In this document: piece by piece, positions 1 through 8,891 of the stretch
Layout: every line of letters begins with the position of its first letter
Numbering within the stretch: the stretch's first letter is position 1
Assembly: GCA_944323345.1 (NCBI GenBank)
Contig: CALUSC010000005.1
Coordinates: forward strand, 23,388-87,387
Reading direction: 5' to 3'
DNA: 64,000 bases
From: an uncultured Bacteroidales bacterium
GTDB taxonomy: Bacteria; Bacteroidota; Bacteroidia; Bacteroidales; UBA932
Position numbers and translations under genes: made by a program
The notes under the pieces: model-generated
The model's database searches: none
Told to the model about the DNA's origin: nothing
The model's input: the letters and a program-made list of their open reading frames with translations, nothing else

Positions 1-2328
1 ATTCTTGTTCTTGTATTTTACGGCGAGTGTATCTTCCTTGTATCTGCGTCCCCTGCATTCCTTGCACACGACATTAACCGACGGCAGGAAATTCATTTCG
101 ATTACCTTTATGCCTGCGCCCTTGCATTCTTCGCAGCGCCCTCCCGGAACATTGAAAGAGAACCTTCCGGCCTTGAAACCGCGCACTTTTGCGTCAGGCG
201 TGGATTCGAACAGCAGCCTGATGTCGTTGAATACTCCGGTAAATGTGGCTGGGTTGCTCCGAGGGGTCCTTCCTATCGGGCTCTGGTCGATTTCTATCAG
301 CTTGTCTATGTTTTCTATGCCTGTAATGGCATTGCACGGCAGCGCCTGCATCCTGGCATTGTAGAACTTGTTCTTGAGAACAGGCATCAGAGTCTCGTTG
401 ATAAGGGATGACTTGCCGCTGCCGCTGACTCCGCTGATACCTATCAGAATGCCGAGAGGGAAGTCTATGTCGATGTTTTTCAGGTTGTTGCCCCTCGCTC
501 CGCGTATCCCGATGAAACTGCCGTTCCCGATTCTTCTTTTCTGCGGCAGGGGAATGGAGTTCTTCCCGGTCAGATAATCCAGGGTGACGGATTTCCCCAT
601 GACCACGTGCCTGAGAGTCTCTGAATCCGGCTTTTCCCCGTTCACGATGTAATTTACAGGGGCGTTGAGGCAGATCCGCCCTCCGTTTTCGCCTGCTCCC
701 GGCCCGACATCCACCAGCCAGTCGGCAGACATCATGGTTTCAGCATCGTGCTCCACTACCATTACGGAATTCCCCTCGTCCCGCAGTTTTTTCAGCGATT
801 CGATAAGTTTCCTGTTGTCTCTCTGGTGCAGCCCGATGCTCGGCTCGTCGAGGATATACAGCACATTCACCAGTTTTGAGCCTATCTGTGTGGCCAGCCT
901 GATCCTCTGGCTTTCACCTCCGGAGAGGGATGCGGTCGCCCTGTCGAGAGAAAGGTACTCCAGACCGACATCCACGAGAAAGGATATCCTGTCCTTGAGC
1001 TCTTTAAGGATGTCGCGTGCTATGGTGCTTTCCCTCTTTCCGAGTTTTCCGTCGAGCGAAGCGACCCATTGCGCCAGGTCGGAAATCTCCATCGCCGACA
1101 CTTCCGATATGGTCTTGCCGTCTATTCTGAAATATCCTGCATCCTCGTTCAGTCTCGTCCCGTGGCATATGGGGCATACTATTTTCTCGTTTATGTTTTC
1201 TGTGATTCCGGGGAAGGACACCATTTCCGATGATGCGCCTTCACCCACCCTGAAAAGTTCGTCCGAACCGAAAATGATCAGAGAAATGGCCTCTTCCGGA
1301 ATTTCATCGATGGGATCATATAGCGAGAAATTGTATTTTCTCGCAATGGACCTGATAATATCGAATTTTTTCGTTTCCCTTATCTTCCCTAACGGGACAA
1401 TGCCTCCGTCTGCAATGGAAATGCTTCTGTCCGGTATGATGCTGTCGATATTGACATCCACTATCATGCCCAGCCCTTTGCAGTGCGGGCAATATCCCTG
1501 CGGGGAATTGAACGAGAATGAGTGTGGCGCCGGTTCGGCAATGGAAATCCCGGTATCAGGGCAGACCAGGTGCTTCGAAAAGTGCCGTATGGCGGAAGTC
1601 TCCATGTCGAGGACGGCGAGAGAGCCTTTCCCGATGTTGAGGGCCGACATGACCGAGTTCCTGATACGCTTTTCGTCTCCGGTTTCCGGTTTCAGCTTGT
1701 CCACCACGAGTTCTATGAAGTGCGGCTTGTATCTGTCCAGCGCCGTGACCTGGTTCAGTTCCGTCAGTTCGGAGTCTACCCTTGCCTGGGTGTAGCCACG
1801 CCTCTTGAGCTGGTCGAACAGTTCCCGGTAATGTCCTTTCCTACCCTTGACGAGCGGTGCGAGCAGTATGCATTTCCTGCCGGCATAATTGTCCATTATC
1901 AGGGACACGATCTGGTCATCGGTGTACCTGACCATCTCATTGCCCGTGGCAGGGGAGTATGCTTTCGAGGCGCGTGCGTATAGCAGCCTGAGAAAGTCGT
2001 ATATTTCAGTAATCGTCCCTACCGTGGACCGGGGGTTGTTCCCGGTGGTTTTCTGCTCGATGGCGATTATGGGGCTGAGTCCGGAAATGCTTTCCACTTC
2101 CGGTTTGCCGAGGATTCCGATGAACTGTTTGGCGTATGCCGAGAGCGTATCCATGTATCTGCGCTGCCCTTCGGCGTATATCGTATCGAAAGCCAGGGAT
2201 GATTTTCCGCTTCCGCTCAGCCCTGTGATCACGACGAATTCATCACGCGGTATATCTACCGAGATGTTCTTGAGATTATGGGCTTTGGCTCCGCGGATTT
2301 CAATGTATTCCGTCTTGTTTTCCTTCAT
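1..2328 (-). CDS. uvrA: UvrA, excinuclease ABC subunit A (3' end outside window)
   Basis: This is the damage-recognition ATPase of nucleotide excision repair, which loads UvrB on DNA lesions in the cytoplasm. The ATG at 2328 gives [20 protein letters not shown], then an ABC Walker A (GLSGSGKSS) near residue 35. The frame stays open for 776 codons to the window edge. The visible C-terminal part holds the second zinc-finger region, with paired Cys motifs CEEC and CKEC separated by about 20 residues, as in UvrA. UvrA proteins are about 940 residues, so roughly 170 are missing at the left edge. It lies 23 bp downstream of the MBL-fold gene on the same strand and is probably cotranscribed with it. 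The Bacteroidota often carry two uvrA paralogues, and which one this is cannot be told here. Confidence 0.95.
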   Translation of the reverse strand, partial: MKENKTEYIEIRGAKAHNLKNISVDIPRDEFVVITGLSGSGKSSLAFDTIYAEGQRRYMDTLSAYAKQFIGILGKPEVESISGLSPIIAIEQKTTGNNPRSTVGTITEIYDFLRLLYARASKAYSPATGNEMVRYTDDQIVSLIMDNYAGRKCILLAPLVKGRKGHYRELFDQLKRRGYTQARVDSELTELNQVTALDRYKPHFIELVVDKLKPETGDEKRIRNSVMSALNIGKGSLAVLDMETSAIRHFSKHLVCPDTGISIAEPAPHSFSFNSPQGYCPHCKGLGMIVDVNIDSIIPDRSISIADGGIVPLGKIRETKKFDIIRSIARKYNFSLYDPIDEIPEEAISLIIFGSDELFRVGEGASSEMVSFPGITENINEKIVCPICHGTRLNEDAGYFRIDGKTISEVSAMEISDLAQWVASLDGKLGKRESTIARDILKELKDRISFLVDVGLEYLSLDRATASLSGGESQRIRLATQIGSKLVNVLYILDEPSIGLHQRDNRKLIESLKKLRDEGNSVMVVEHDAETMMSADWLVDVGPGAGENGGRICLNAPVNYIVNGEKPDSETLRHVVMGKSVTLDYLTGKNSIPLPQKRRIGNGSFIGIRGARGNNLKNIDIDFPLGILIGISGVSGSGKSSLINETLMPVLKNKFYNARMQALPCNAITGIENIDKLIEIDQSPIGRTPRSNPATFTGVFNDIRLLFESTPDAKVRGFKAGRFSFNVPGGRCEECKGAGIKVIEMNFLPSVNVVCKECRGRRYKEDTLAVKYKNKN

Positions 2329-2351
2329 AGTCTGTACTCGGCCTTCCTTTT

Positions 2352-3026
2352 TCAGTCTTCCGTTCCGTCCTCTTCCGGGAGGTTGAACGGCTGGAGGAAC
2401 GGGTTTTTGGTCCTTTCATCAGCGATGGTGGTCTGCGGTCCGTGTCCCGGTATGACATCGATGTCTCCGTCCAGGCACATCAGCCTGCCGAATATGCTTT
2501 CCATCAGCCTGTCGTAGTCGCCGCCAGGATGGTCCGTGCGTCCGATGCTTCCTGCGAAAAGGGTGTCTCCGCTCAGCAGGAGCCTGTCTTTCGCGTCGAG
2601 GAAACATACGCTTCCCGGTGTGTGCCCCGGTGTGCAGATGACTTCGAATTCAGTGTCCCCGAACCTGATGATGTCACCGTCGGCCATGTCGGTGGTGTCC
2701 ACATCGATGACCGGCATCTTGAATCCGTATGTCCTGGTGAAGAAGTCATCGGTTTTCAGGATTTCCTTGTCGGCCGGATGCATGTAGACCGGAATCCCGT
2801 ATTTCACTGCGCAGTCCGTGAGACCCAGTACGTGGTCGAAGTGTCCGTGTGTCAGGAGTATCTTTACAGGTTTGATGCCGTTTTTCCCGATGAAGTCATA
2901 CAGCCGGTCCTTCTCGTCTTCCGAGCCGCATCCCGGATCCACGATGACGCCTTCGCCCGTCTCATCCCATGCTACGGTGCATCTTTCGCGGAAATCGTTG
3001 AAATAAAAGCATTTTAGCTGAATCAT
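2352..3026 (-). CDS. MBL-fold metallo-hydrolase (glyoxalase II-like)
   Basis: A 224-residue single-domain metallo-beta-lactamase-fold hydrolase, cytoplasmic with no signal peptide. The metal-binding motif THGHFDH lies near residue 60, a further His in CTPGHTPGS near 135, an Asp in LSGDTLF near 155 and the late His in IPGHGP near 195, so the dinuclear metal site looks complete. It is similar to the short YcbL/glyoxalase II-like hydrolases. The natural substrate is not predictable from sequence; a thioester such as S-lactoylglutathione or a bacillithiol/CoA analogue is possible. It precedes uvrA and has its own -7 promoter element about 20 bp upstream of the ATG. Confidence 0.88.
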   Translation of the reverse strand: MIQLKCFYFNDFRERCTVAWDETGEGVIVDPGCGSEDEKDRLYDFIGKNGIKPVKILLTHGHFDHVLGLTDCAVKYGIPVYMHPADKEILKTDDFFTRTYGFKMPVIDVDTTDMADGDIIRFGDTEFEVICTPGHTPGSVCFLDAKDRLLLSGDTLFAGSIGRTDHPGGDYDRLMESIFGRLMCLDGDIDVIPGHGPQTTIADERTKNPFLQPFNLPEEDGTED

Positions 3027-3048
3027 GTTTTCTACTGGATTATTTGGA

Positions 3049-3056
3049 CAAACTTA
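3049..3056 (-). promoter_or_regulatory. -7 promoter element for the MBL hydrolase/uvrA operon
   Basis: The plus strand reads CAAACTTA, which is TAAGTTTG on the minus strand and an exact match to the Bacteroidetes -7 consensus TAnnTTTG. It lies about 20 bp upstream of the ATG at 3026. No good -33 TTG was found at the usual distance. Confidence 0.5.
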
Positions 3057-3079
3057 ATGAAAAAATCGGGAAAAAGAAT

Positions 3080-3087
3080 TAAATTTG
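3080..3087 (+). promoter_or_regulatory. -7 promoter element for the deoxynucleoside kinase
   Basis: TAAATTTG matches TAnnTTTG exactly and ends 31 bp upstream of the ATG at 3119. The -33 region has no clear TTTG. It diverges from the MBL/uvrA promoter in the same intergenic gap. Confidence 0.5.
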
Positions 3088-3118
3088 CCGGATACGTGTA
3101 TCGAAAAATTTTTATACC

Positions 3119-3742
3119 ATGCATATAGCTATCGCAGGAAATATCGGAAGCGGAAAGACGACTCTGACGAAGATGCTGGCCGCGCATTACGGATGGACCC
3201 CAAGGTTCGAATCAGTGGACTATAATCCATATCTTGCTGATTTTTATGAAGATATGGAGAGATGGTCGTTCAATCTCCAGATATACTTTCTGAACAAGAG
3301 ATTCAAGGACGTGGTGGAAATTTCCAAATGCGAGGATGTGATCATCCAGGACAGGACGATTTACGAGGATGCCAGGATCTTCGCCCCGAACCTTCATGCC
3401 ATGGGGCTGATGAGCACCCGTGATTTCGAGAATTATTCCGATCTTTTCGACCTGATGATGTCGCTGGTGAATCCGCCGGATCTGCTTATATACCTGCGTT
3501 CCAGCATACCGAATCTCGTGAACCAGATCCAGAAGCGTGGTAGGGAATACGAGAAGAGCATACGTATCGACTACATCACCGGACTCAACGACCGGTACGA
3601 GAAGTGGATAGCGGACTACAAGCACAAGCTTCTGGTACTGGATGTCGATGAAATCAAATTCGAGAACCGGCCTGAAGATTTCCAGAAAGTCACGGACAAG
3701 ATAGATGCCGAACTTTTCGGCCTGTTCAGGGACGTGGAATAG
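3119..3742 (+). CDS. Deoxynucleoside kinase (deoxyadenosine/deoxyguanosine kinase family)
   Basis: Salvage kinase that phosphorylates deoxynucleosides with ATP. At 207 residues it has the family's normal length. Walker A GNIGSGKTT is at residues 8-16. DRTIYED near residue 80 corresponds to the DR(S/T) catalytic and sugar-binding motif, and the Arg-rich lid KRGREYEK lies near residue 140. The family (dNK/dGK/dCK) splits by substrate on details not judged here; deoxyadenosine is the commonest in this phylum. A hairpin follows within 25 bp and probably ends the transcript. Confidence 0.88.
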   Translation: MHIAIAGNIGSGKTTLTKMLAAHYGWTPRFESVDYNPYLADFYEDMERWSFNLQIYFLNKRFKDVVEISKCEDVIIQDRTIYEDARIFAPNLHAMGLMSTRDFENYSDLFDLMMSLVNPPDLLIYLRSSIPNLVNQIQKRGREYEKSIRIDYITGLNDRYEKWIADYKHKLLVLDVDEIKFENRPEDFQKVTDKIDAELFGLFRDVE

Positions 3743-3763
3743 CATCAAGATTTAATGTATGGG

Positions 3764-3801
3764 ATTGTCCGGCAGCCGTGTGTTGCGGTGCCGGACAATT
3801 T
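3764..3801 (+). terminator. Stem-loop after the deoxynucleoside kinase
   Basis: A perfect 11-bp inverted repeat, ATTGTCCGGCA at 3764-3774 and TGCCGGACAAT at 3789-3799, has a 14-base loop and a short T run. It is a probable terminator. It also argues against the upstream start at 3755 for the next gene, because the hairpin would then lie inside that reading frame. Confidence 0.6.
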
Positions 3802-3820
3802 CCTCAAAACAAGTTTGTAT

Positions 3821-5731
3821 ATGGCAGCGGAAAGATTGACTATCATCCAGTTTGTGGAAAAATACACCAGGCAATACGCAGGGAACACTTTCCTGTGGGA
3901 GAAACAGGGAACGGAATGGGTGCCGACTACGTTCGAGCAGACGCGGAAGGAGGCTTACCGTGTGGGAGCCGGGCTGATGGCTCTCGGAGTGCAGAAAGGG
4001 GAGAAGATATCCCTATTGTCCGAAGGACGGAATTATTGGGTCATCGGAGAACTCGGAATCCTGTACGCAGGGGCGGTCAATGTGCCGCTTTCCATAAAAC
4101 TGGAAGAGAGCAATGACTTGATATTCAGAATCAAACACTCAGATTCGAAGTATATCATGGTGTCGGCCGCACAGCTTCCGAAAATCAGGAACATTCTGAA
4201 GGACCTGCCTCTCGTGGAAAAAGTCATAGTCCTCGATGAATTGCCTGAATATCAGGAAAAGGAAATTGCATTTTCGGAAGTATGCAGGATGGGTGACGCT
4301 TTTCTTGCAGAGCATGGCGAGATGTTCGGGCAGAGATACGGATCCATCGGTCCTGATGACTATGCGAACATCAGCTACACTTCCGGGACTACGGCCGATC
4401 CGAAGGGTATTCTTCTGACTCACAGAAATTATACAGCCAATGTGGAGCAGGCCAGGTCTGTGATAGGTGTCACACCTGAAGACAGGATGCTCATCATTCT
4501 GCCTCTTGACCACTGTTTCGCCCATGTCGCAGGCTTTTATACGCTCATGTCGTATGGAGCGTCTATAGGAACAGTGCCGGCGGGCAAGACCCCGATGGAG
4601 GCTCTCAGGAACATCCCTATGAGTATCAAGGAGCTGCAGCCTACAGTGATGCTGAGCGTGCCTGCCCTGGCGAAGAATTTCAAGAAGAATATCGAAGCCG
4701 GGATCAAGGCAAAAGGCCCTGCAGTGGAGAGACTTTACAACTTCGCTTTGAATCTCGCTATTTCGTATAACAAAGAGGGGTATAATAAGGGCGGTTTCTT
4801 CCAGCTGTGGAAAAAACCTCTGATGGCTCTGTTCGACAAGATTATTTTCAGCAATGTCCGTCAGGGACTGGGCGGCAAGATGAAGTTTTTTGTGGGCGGA
4901 GGCGCCTTGCTGGACATCGACCTCCAGAGATATTATTACGCCATAGGCATCCCGATGTATCAGGGCTACGGTCTGTCCGAGGCTACCCCTATCATTTCAG
5001 CCAACGCTCCTGCCAGGCATATTCTCGGTTCTTCAGGATGTGTGGTGAAGCCTATGGAAATCAGGATTTGCGACGAAGACGGCAAGGAACTTCCATACGG
5101 GCAGAAAGGCGAGATCGTCATCAAGGGCGAGAATGTGATGGCCGGCTACTGGAAGAATCCGAAAGCCACAGCGGAGACCATAGTGGACGGCTGGCTTCAT
5201 ACCGGCGACATGGGATATATGAGAGACAAGGATTTCCTCTATGTAGTGGGCCGGTTCAAGTCCCTGCTCATCAGCGCGGACGGCGAGAAATACAGTCCTG
5301 AGGGAATCGAGGAGTCGCTGGTGGAGAATTCGAAGTTCATCGACCAGGTGGTGCTGCACAACAGCCAGGACCCGTATACCATAGCCTTGCTGGTGCCGAA
5401 CAAGGACGCTCTGAAGGCTTGGCTTAAAGAGACTTCGCCTGAGACGGCTCCGGATTCGGAAGACGGAAAGAAGCTGATGCTCGGCAAGATTCAGGATGAG
5501 GTGAATTCGTACAGAAAGGGAGGGAAGAACTGTGGGGCTTTCCCTGAGAGGTGGCTTCCTGCAGCGGTGTGCGTGCTTCCTGAACCTTTCACCGAGAAGA
5601 ACCACATGGTGAACAGCACGATGAAAATCGTCCGCGGAAAGGTGGAGAAGGCTTACGAAGACCGCATGAAATTCGCCTACACCCCTGAGGGAAAGAATAT
5701 CGTCAACCCTCAGAATCTCGCATCCTTGTAA
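3821..5731 (+). CDS. fadD: Long-chain acyl-CoA synthetase (AMP-forming)
   Basis: ANL-superfamily ligase that activates fatty acids to acyl-CoA through an acyl-adenylate; soluble or membrane-associated in the cytoplasm. From the ATG at 3821 (MAAERLTIIQF) the product is 636 residues. Core motif A3 reads YTSGTTADPKG near residue 190 and A5 reads GYGLSEATP near 390. The C-terminal hinge motifs LHTGDMGY and VGRFKSL lie near 475-495. The 22 codons upstream of 3821 are open but cover a terminator-like hairpin and lack family similarity, so this start is preferred. The C-terminal insert (KTSPETAPDSEDGKK) is typical of long-chain ligases. It ends in a strong terminator. Confidence 0.9.
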   Translation: MAAERLTIIQFVEKYTRQYAGNTFLWEKQGTEWVPTTFEQTRKEAYRVGAGLMALGVQKGEKISLLSEGRNYWVIGELGILYAGAVNVPLSIKLEESNDLIFRIKHSDSKYIMVSAAQLPKIRNILKDLPLVEKVIVLDELPEYQEKEIAFSEVCRMGDAFLAEHGEMFGQRYGSIGPDDYANISYTSGTTADPKGILLTHRNYTANVEQARSVIGVTPEDRMLIILPLDHCFAHVAGFYTLMSYGASIGTVPAGKTPMEALRNIPMSIKELQPTVMLSVPALAKNFKKNIEAGIKAKGPAVERLYNFALNLAISYNKEGYNKGGFFQLWKKPLMALFDKIIFSNVRQGLGGKMKFFVGGGALLDIDLQRYYYAIGIPMYQGYGLSEATPIISANAPARHILGSSGCVVKPMEIRICDEDGKELPYGQKGEIVIKGENVMAGYWKNPKATAETIVDGWLHTGDMGYMRDKDFLYVVGRFKSLLISADGEKYSPEGIEESLVENSKFIDQVVLHNSQDPYTIALLVPNKDALKAWLKETSPETAPDSEDGKKLMLGKIQDEVNSYRKGGKNCGAFPERWLPAAVCVLPEPFTEKNHMVNSTMKIVRGKVEKAYEDRMKFAYTPEGKNIVNPQNLASL

Positions 5732-5745
5732 TTGCTTTCGATAAT

Positions 5746-5790
5746 AAAAAGAGGCCGGTCTCAGATTACTTCTGGACCGGTCTCTTTTAG
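5746..5790 (+). terminator. Rho-independent terminator after the acyl-CoA synthetase
   Basis: AAAAGAGGCCGGTC at 5747-5760 pairs with GACCGGTCTCTTTT at 5775-5788 with one G-T wobble. The inner CAGA/TCTG extends the stem and a T run ends it. It lies about 15 bp after the stop codon. The A and T runs make it usable on either strand. Confidence 0.85.
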
Positions 5791-5903
5791 TATTTTCCGG
5801 TGCAGTTGGTCTCTTGGGGTATATTGCTGTGAGGAGATTGATATTTTCCGGTGCAGTTGGTCTGTGGAGGTGTATTGCGGTGAGGAGGCTGATATTTTCC
5901 GGC
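5791..5903. repeat. 51-bp tandem direct repeat (two full units and a partial one)
   Basis: Units begin with TATTTTCCGG at 5791, 5842 and 5893, exactly 51 bp apart. Units 1 and 2 share about 80 percent of bases by eye. The unit carries the sequence that forms the arm of the neighbouring 22-bp-arm hairpin, plus a stretch on the plus strand (GTTGGTCTGTGGAGGTGTAT) that looks like a degraded copy of that hairpin's core. No reading frame of interest is present. Confidence 0.85.
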
Positions 5904-5957
5904 ACAGAATTACAACCTCCTGCCGGAGGTCAACAGTGCCGGAAAATATCAGCCTCC
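5884..5957 (-). repeat. Hairpin element A: 22-bp perfect arms around a conserved core
   Basis: Plus-strand bases 5884-5905 and 5936-5957 are perfect inverted repeats of 22 bp (arm begins GGAGGCTGATATTTT). The 30-base core, read on the minus strand, is TGTTG, then ACCTCC-GGCA-GGAGGT, then TGTAATTCT. The same core, with a 5-bp inner stem and GTCA loop, occurs at 22694-22721 between arms of unrelated sequence but the same 22-bp length. On the minus strand the element begins 1 bp after the stop codon of the UPF0210 gene, so it would form the 3' end of that mRNA. There is no U tract directly after it. Confidence 0.9.
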
Positions 5958-5958
5958 G

Positions 5959-7323
5959 TTAATTCTTAAAACTGTGGATCGGCGCCGGAATCCGTCCCTC
6001 CCTGCGGATGAAGTCTTCGCATCCGAACCTGTTCACGGGCATTACAGGCGCGTGGCCAAGCAGGCCTCCGAATTCCACCGAATCCCCGACCGTCTTCCCT
6101 ATGACAGGTATGATCCTCACGGCTGTGGTCTTCTGGTTCACCATGCCGATGGCCGCCTCATCAGCTATTATGCCGGAAATGGTGCTGGCCGGTGTATCGC
6201 CAGGTATAGCTATCATATCAAGCCCCACTGAGCATACACAGGTCATGGCTTCCAGCTTCTCTATGGTCAGAGCCCCGCACTCGGCAGCCTCTATCATTCC
6301 CTGGTCCTCGCTGACAGGAATGAAAGCGCCGCTGAGTCCGCCTACATACGAAGATGCCATGACTCCGCCTTTCTTCACCTGATCGTTCAGCATGGCCAGG
6401 GCGGCAGTCGTTCCAGGAGCTCCTGCTTTCTCCACCCCTATTTCATGAAGGATGTCTGCTACGCTGTCTCCTATCGCAGGCGTAGGGGCGAGGGAAAGAT
6501 CTATAATGCCGAACGGAATGCCGAGCCTGCGTGAAGCCTCCTGGGCCACGAGCTGTCCCACACGGGTGATCTTGAACGCTGTCTTCTTTATGGTCTCGCA
6601 CAGGACTTCGAAAGAAGCGCCGCGTACGCTTTCCAAAGCATATTTCACCACACCGGGACCGCTTACGCCGACATTGATGATGGCATCTGCTTCAGTCACG
6701 CCGTGAAAAGCCCCGGCCATGAAAGGGTTGTCGTCAGGCGCATTGCACAGCACCACCAGTTTGGCGCAGCCCAGAGAATCTCTGTCGGCAGTGGCTTCGG
6801 CAGTCTTTCTGACGATTTCGCCCATCAGCCGCACGGCATCCATGTTGATTCCGGTTTTTGTGCTGCCTACATTCACCGAACTGCATACCCTTTCGGTCCT
6901 GGCAAGAGCCTCTGGAATGGATTCTATCAGCAGTCTGTCGCTTTCAGTCATTCCTTTCGACACTACAGCCGAATATCCGCCCAGGAAGTTCACCCCGACG
7001 GCCTTTGCGGCATCGTCCAGCGCCATGGCTATCTTCACGTAGTCCTGCGGCGTACGGCAGGCCGAAGCGCCCACCAGGGAAACAGGTGTGATGGAGATTC
7101 TCTTGTTCACTATCGGAATCCCGTATTCCATGGCTATGTTTTCAGCAGTCTCCGCCAGTTTTCCCGCCACTCTTACGATCTTGGCCTTTATGTTCGAGCA
7201 GACTTCGTCCACCGTATCTGCAGCACAGTCCAGAAGGCTGATACCCACCGTAATGGTCCGTACGTCGAGATTTTCTTTCTCGATCATCCGGTTCGTCTCT
7301 ATGACTTCGTTGATGTTGATCAT
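5959..7323 (-). CDS. UPF0210 (DUF711) PFL-family protein
   Basis: A 454-residue protein of the UPF0210/DUF711 family, cytoplasmic; structures exist for relatives but no biochemical function is established. The ATG at 7323 ([20 protein letters not shown]) overlaps the stop of the ACT-domain gene as ATGA, so the two are translationally coupled. This start is preferred to the 13-codon-longer frame, which would run into the neighbour. Conserved Gly-rich and Asn/Thr segments ([41 protein letters not shown]) are visible. UPF0210 and UPF0237 are neighbours in many bacteria and archaea, suggesting a two-part enzyme or an enzyme with an ACT sensor. Hairpin element A follows the stop codon. Confidence 0.9.
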   Translation of the reverse strand: MININEVIETNRMIEKENLDVRTITVGISLLDCAADTVDEVCSNIKAKIVRVAGKLAETAENIAMEYGIPIVNKRISITPVSLVGASACRTPQDYVKIAMALDDAAKAVGVNFLGGYSAVVSKGMTESDRLLIESIPEALARTERVCSSVNVGSTKTGINMDAVRLMGEIVRKTAEATADRDSLGCAKLVVLCNAPDDNPFMAGAFHGVTEADAIINVGVSGPGVVKYALESVRGASFEVLCETIKKTAFKITRVGQLVAQEASRRLGIPFGIIDLSLAPTPAIGDSVADILHEIGVEKAGAPGTTAALAMLNDQVKKGGVMASSYVGGLSGAFIPVSEDQGMIEAAECGALTIEKLEAMTCVCSVGLDMIAIPGDTPASTISGIIADEAAIGMVNQKTTAVRIIPVIGKTVGDSVEFGGLLGHAPVMPVNRFGCEDFIRREGRIPAPIHSFKN

Positions 7324-7592
7324 ATCCTGTGCATTTTTTCGAAAATGTCCTCGCGCTGGCATTTGATCTGGACGCCGATATTTTTACCCAGGTCTTCCAG
7401 GTCTTCCGATACCTGATGGAAATCCACGGAGATGTTCCCGGTGTCGACTATCATCATCATGTTGAAATACCCCTGGACGATAGTCTGCGTGATATCCAGA
7501 ATATTTATGTTCTTTTCTGCCAGGTATGTGCATACCCTGGCAATGATGCCGACAGTGTCTTTGCCGACTACGGTGATTATGCTCCTGTTCAT
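7320..7592 (-). CDS. UPF0237 ACT-domain protein
   Basis: A single ACT domain of 90 residues ([20 protein letters not shown]), the ligand-sensing fold often used for amino acid binding. The ATG at 7592 is chosen over the longer frame from 7643 because the family starts at the V-x-G-x-D-x-x-G-I motif and because a -7 promoter element lies inside the longer frame. Its stop overlaps the start of the UPF0210 gene. The ligand is unknown; the family's constant pairing with UPF0210 implies it regulates that protein. Confidence 0.88.
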   Translation of the reverse strand: MNRSIITVVGKDTVGIIARVCTYLAEKNINILDITQTIVQGYFNMMMIVDTGNISVDFHQVSEDLEDLGKNIGVQIKCQREDIFEKMHRI

Positions 7593-7613
7593 CTGATTGT
7601 AAATTATCCGGGA

Positions 7614-7621
7614 CAAAAATA
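7614..7621 (-). promoter_or_regulatory. -7 promoter element for the ACT/UPF0210 operon
   Basis: CAAAAATA on the plus strand is TATTTTTG on the minus strand, an exact TAnnTTTG, 21 bp upstream of the ATG at 7592. No clear -33 partner. Confidence 0.45.
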
Positions 7622-7636
7622 GAAAAATTAAACGAA

Positions 7637-7666
7637 TTGGCATTTCGAAAAGAAATGCTATCTTTG
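7637..7666 (+). promoter_or_regulatory. Promoter of tatAC
   Basis: TTG at 7637-7639 and TATCTTTG at 7659-7666 are separated by 19 bases, the Bacteroidetes housekeeping consensus spacing. The predicted transcript start is about 25 bp upstream of the tatA ATG. Confidence 0.75.
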
Positions 7667-7694
7667 ACCTGATTGACGAAAACTGATAGGTACG

Positions 7695-7976
7695 ATGGAA
7701 AAATTTCTTTTTTTAGGCAATATCGGTGTATGGGAGATTCTCCTGATCGCCCTGGTGGTGCTGCTGTTTTTCGGCGGCAGGAAAATTCCTGAACTGATGA
7801 AAGGGCTCGGAAAGGGCGTGAAGAGTTTCAAGGAAGGGATGAATGAGGTCGAAAAGGAACTGAATGCTCCTGTTTCGGAAATCAAGTCTTCTTCTGCACA
7901 GACCGCCTCTGACGCCAAATCATCGCAGAAAACTGAGCCGGAGTCTGAAAAATCTTCTGAAACAGCAGGGAAATAG
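7695..7976 (+). CDS. tatA: TatA, twin-arginine translocase pore subunit
   Basis: Forms the size-adaptable pore of the Tat export system. The 93 residues contain one N-terminal membrane helix ([24 protein letters not shown]), the FGxxKxPEL hinge and an amphipathic helix ([12 protein letters not shown]), followed by a polar tail. It is 8 bp upstream of tatC and shares the promoter at 7637-7666. No separate tatB is visible; in this phylum a two-component TatAC system is common, which the context supports. Confidence 0.93.
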   Translation: MEKFLFLGNIGVWEILLIALVVLLFFGGRKIPELMKGLGKGVKSFKEGMNEVEKELNAPVSEIKSSSAQTASDAKSSQKTEPESEKSSETAGK

Positions 7977-7984
7977 GCTCCCCG

Positions 7985-8812
7985 ATGTCGGAAAAGGGGA
8001 CAGATAATATCAGGAGCGCCGCCGACGAGGATTCCAGGATGTCCTTCTGGGATCATCTTGAAGTACTCAGATGGGCGCTGATCAGGATTGCAGCGGTCCT
8101 GGTCGTTCTCGTTGTGGCCTCATTTCTGGCCATGCCGCATATTTTCGACACTCTGATTCTGGGGCCGGCATCGTCTGACTTTTTCGTATACAAGTGGTTC
8201 GCATCGTTAGGGCGGGCCATACCTTTCCTTCCCGACTTTTCCGATGACGGCTTTCATGTGGATATTATCAATATCAACGTGGCATCGCAGTTCATGACGC
8301 ACATATCCACGTCTTTCTGGCTTTCTCTCGTGCTGCTGTTCCCTTATATCGTCTATGAATTGTGGAAGTTTGTGAGGCCTGCGCTGTATCCGTCGGAAAA
8401 GGCCGCCATGAGCCGGGCTTTCCTGTCAGGTACATTCATGTTCTATCTCGGATGCGCTGTCGGATACTGCCTTATCTTTCCTTTCATGTTCCGGTTTCTC
8501 GCCGAATATCAGGTCAGCCAGGATATAGTGAACCAGATATCGCTGAATTCCTATATGAACAATTTTCTCGGCATGGTCTTCATCATGGGGGTAGTGTTCG
8601 AGCTTCCTCTCCTGGCCTGGCTTCTGTCTCGTCTGGGTATCCTTCACAGAGAGTTTCTCCGGCAATACCGGCGTCACGCCGTGGTGGTCCTGCTCATTCT
8701 CGCGGCGGTCATCACTCCTACCGGCGATCCGTTTTCGCTGATGCTGGTTTTTGTGCCGTTGTATTTGCTTTATGAGCTTTCGATACGTCTGGTCCGTCCC
8801 GAAGAGGGTTGA
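7985..8812 (+). CDS. tatC: TatC, Sec-independent protein translocase
   Basis: Receptor subunit of the Tat translocase that binds the RR signal peptide. It has 275 residues and six predicted membrane helices (first at about residues 32-50, last near 225-265). Conserved features include SFWDHLEVLRW near residue 19 with the key Glu, FPYIVYELWKFVRPALYPSEK near 120, and ITPTGDPFS near 240. The long first periplasmic loop (residues 55-100) is usual for Bacteroidota. It overlaps no neighbour and is followed by inverted repeats shared with the convergent btuD. Confidence 0.94.
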   Translation: MSEKGTDNIRSAADEDSRMSFWDHLEVLRWALIRIAAVLVVLVVASFLAMPHIFDTLILGPASSDFFVYKWFASLGRAIPFLPDFSDDGFHVDIININVASQFMTHISTSFWLSLVLLFPYIVYELWKFVRPALYPSEKAAMSRAFLSGTFMFYLGCAVGYCLIFPFMFRFLAEYQVSQDIVNQISLNSYMNNFLGMVFIMGVVFELPLLAWLLSRLGILHREFLRQYRRHAVVVLLILAAVITPTGDPFSLMLVFVPLYLLYELSIRLVRPEEG

Positions 8813-8822
8813 GGCGTTCCGG

Positions 8823-8891
8823 CAGATTTGAAATCTGGCGGTATTTTGCTGCGACCTGTAACGTTTTTGGGCGATTTTGCGCCAGGTCGCA
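8823..8891. terminator. Inverted repeats between convergent tatC and btuD
   Basis: Two dyads are present: CAGATTT/AAATCTG at 8823-8837, and TGCGACCTG at 8850-8858 with CAGGTCGCA at 8883-8891 and a 24-base loop. The second abuts the btuD stop codon. No U tract follows, so a role as a terminator is only likely from position. Confidence 0.4.

Noticed and set aside
3755-3820. 22 extra N-terminal codons of the acyl-CoA synthetase
   Set aside because: They cover a perfect terminator-like hairpin and are not family-like; the ATG at 3821 fits.
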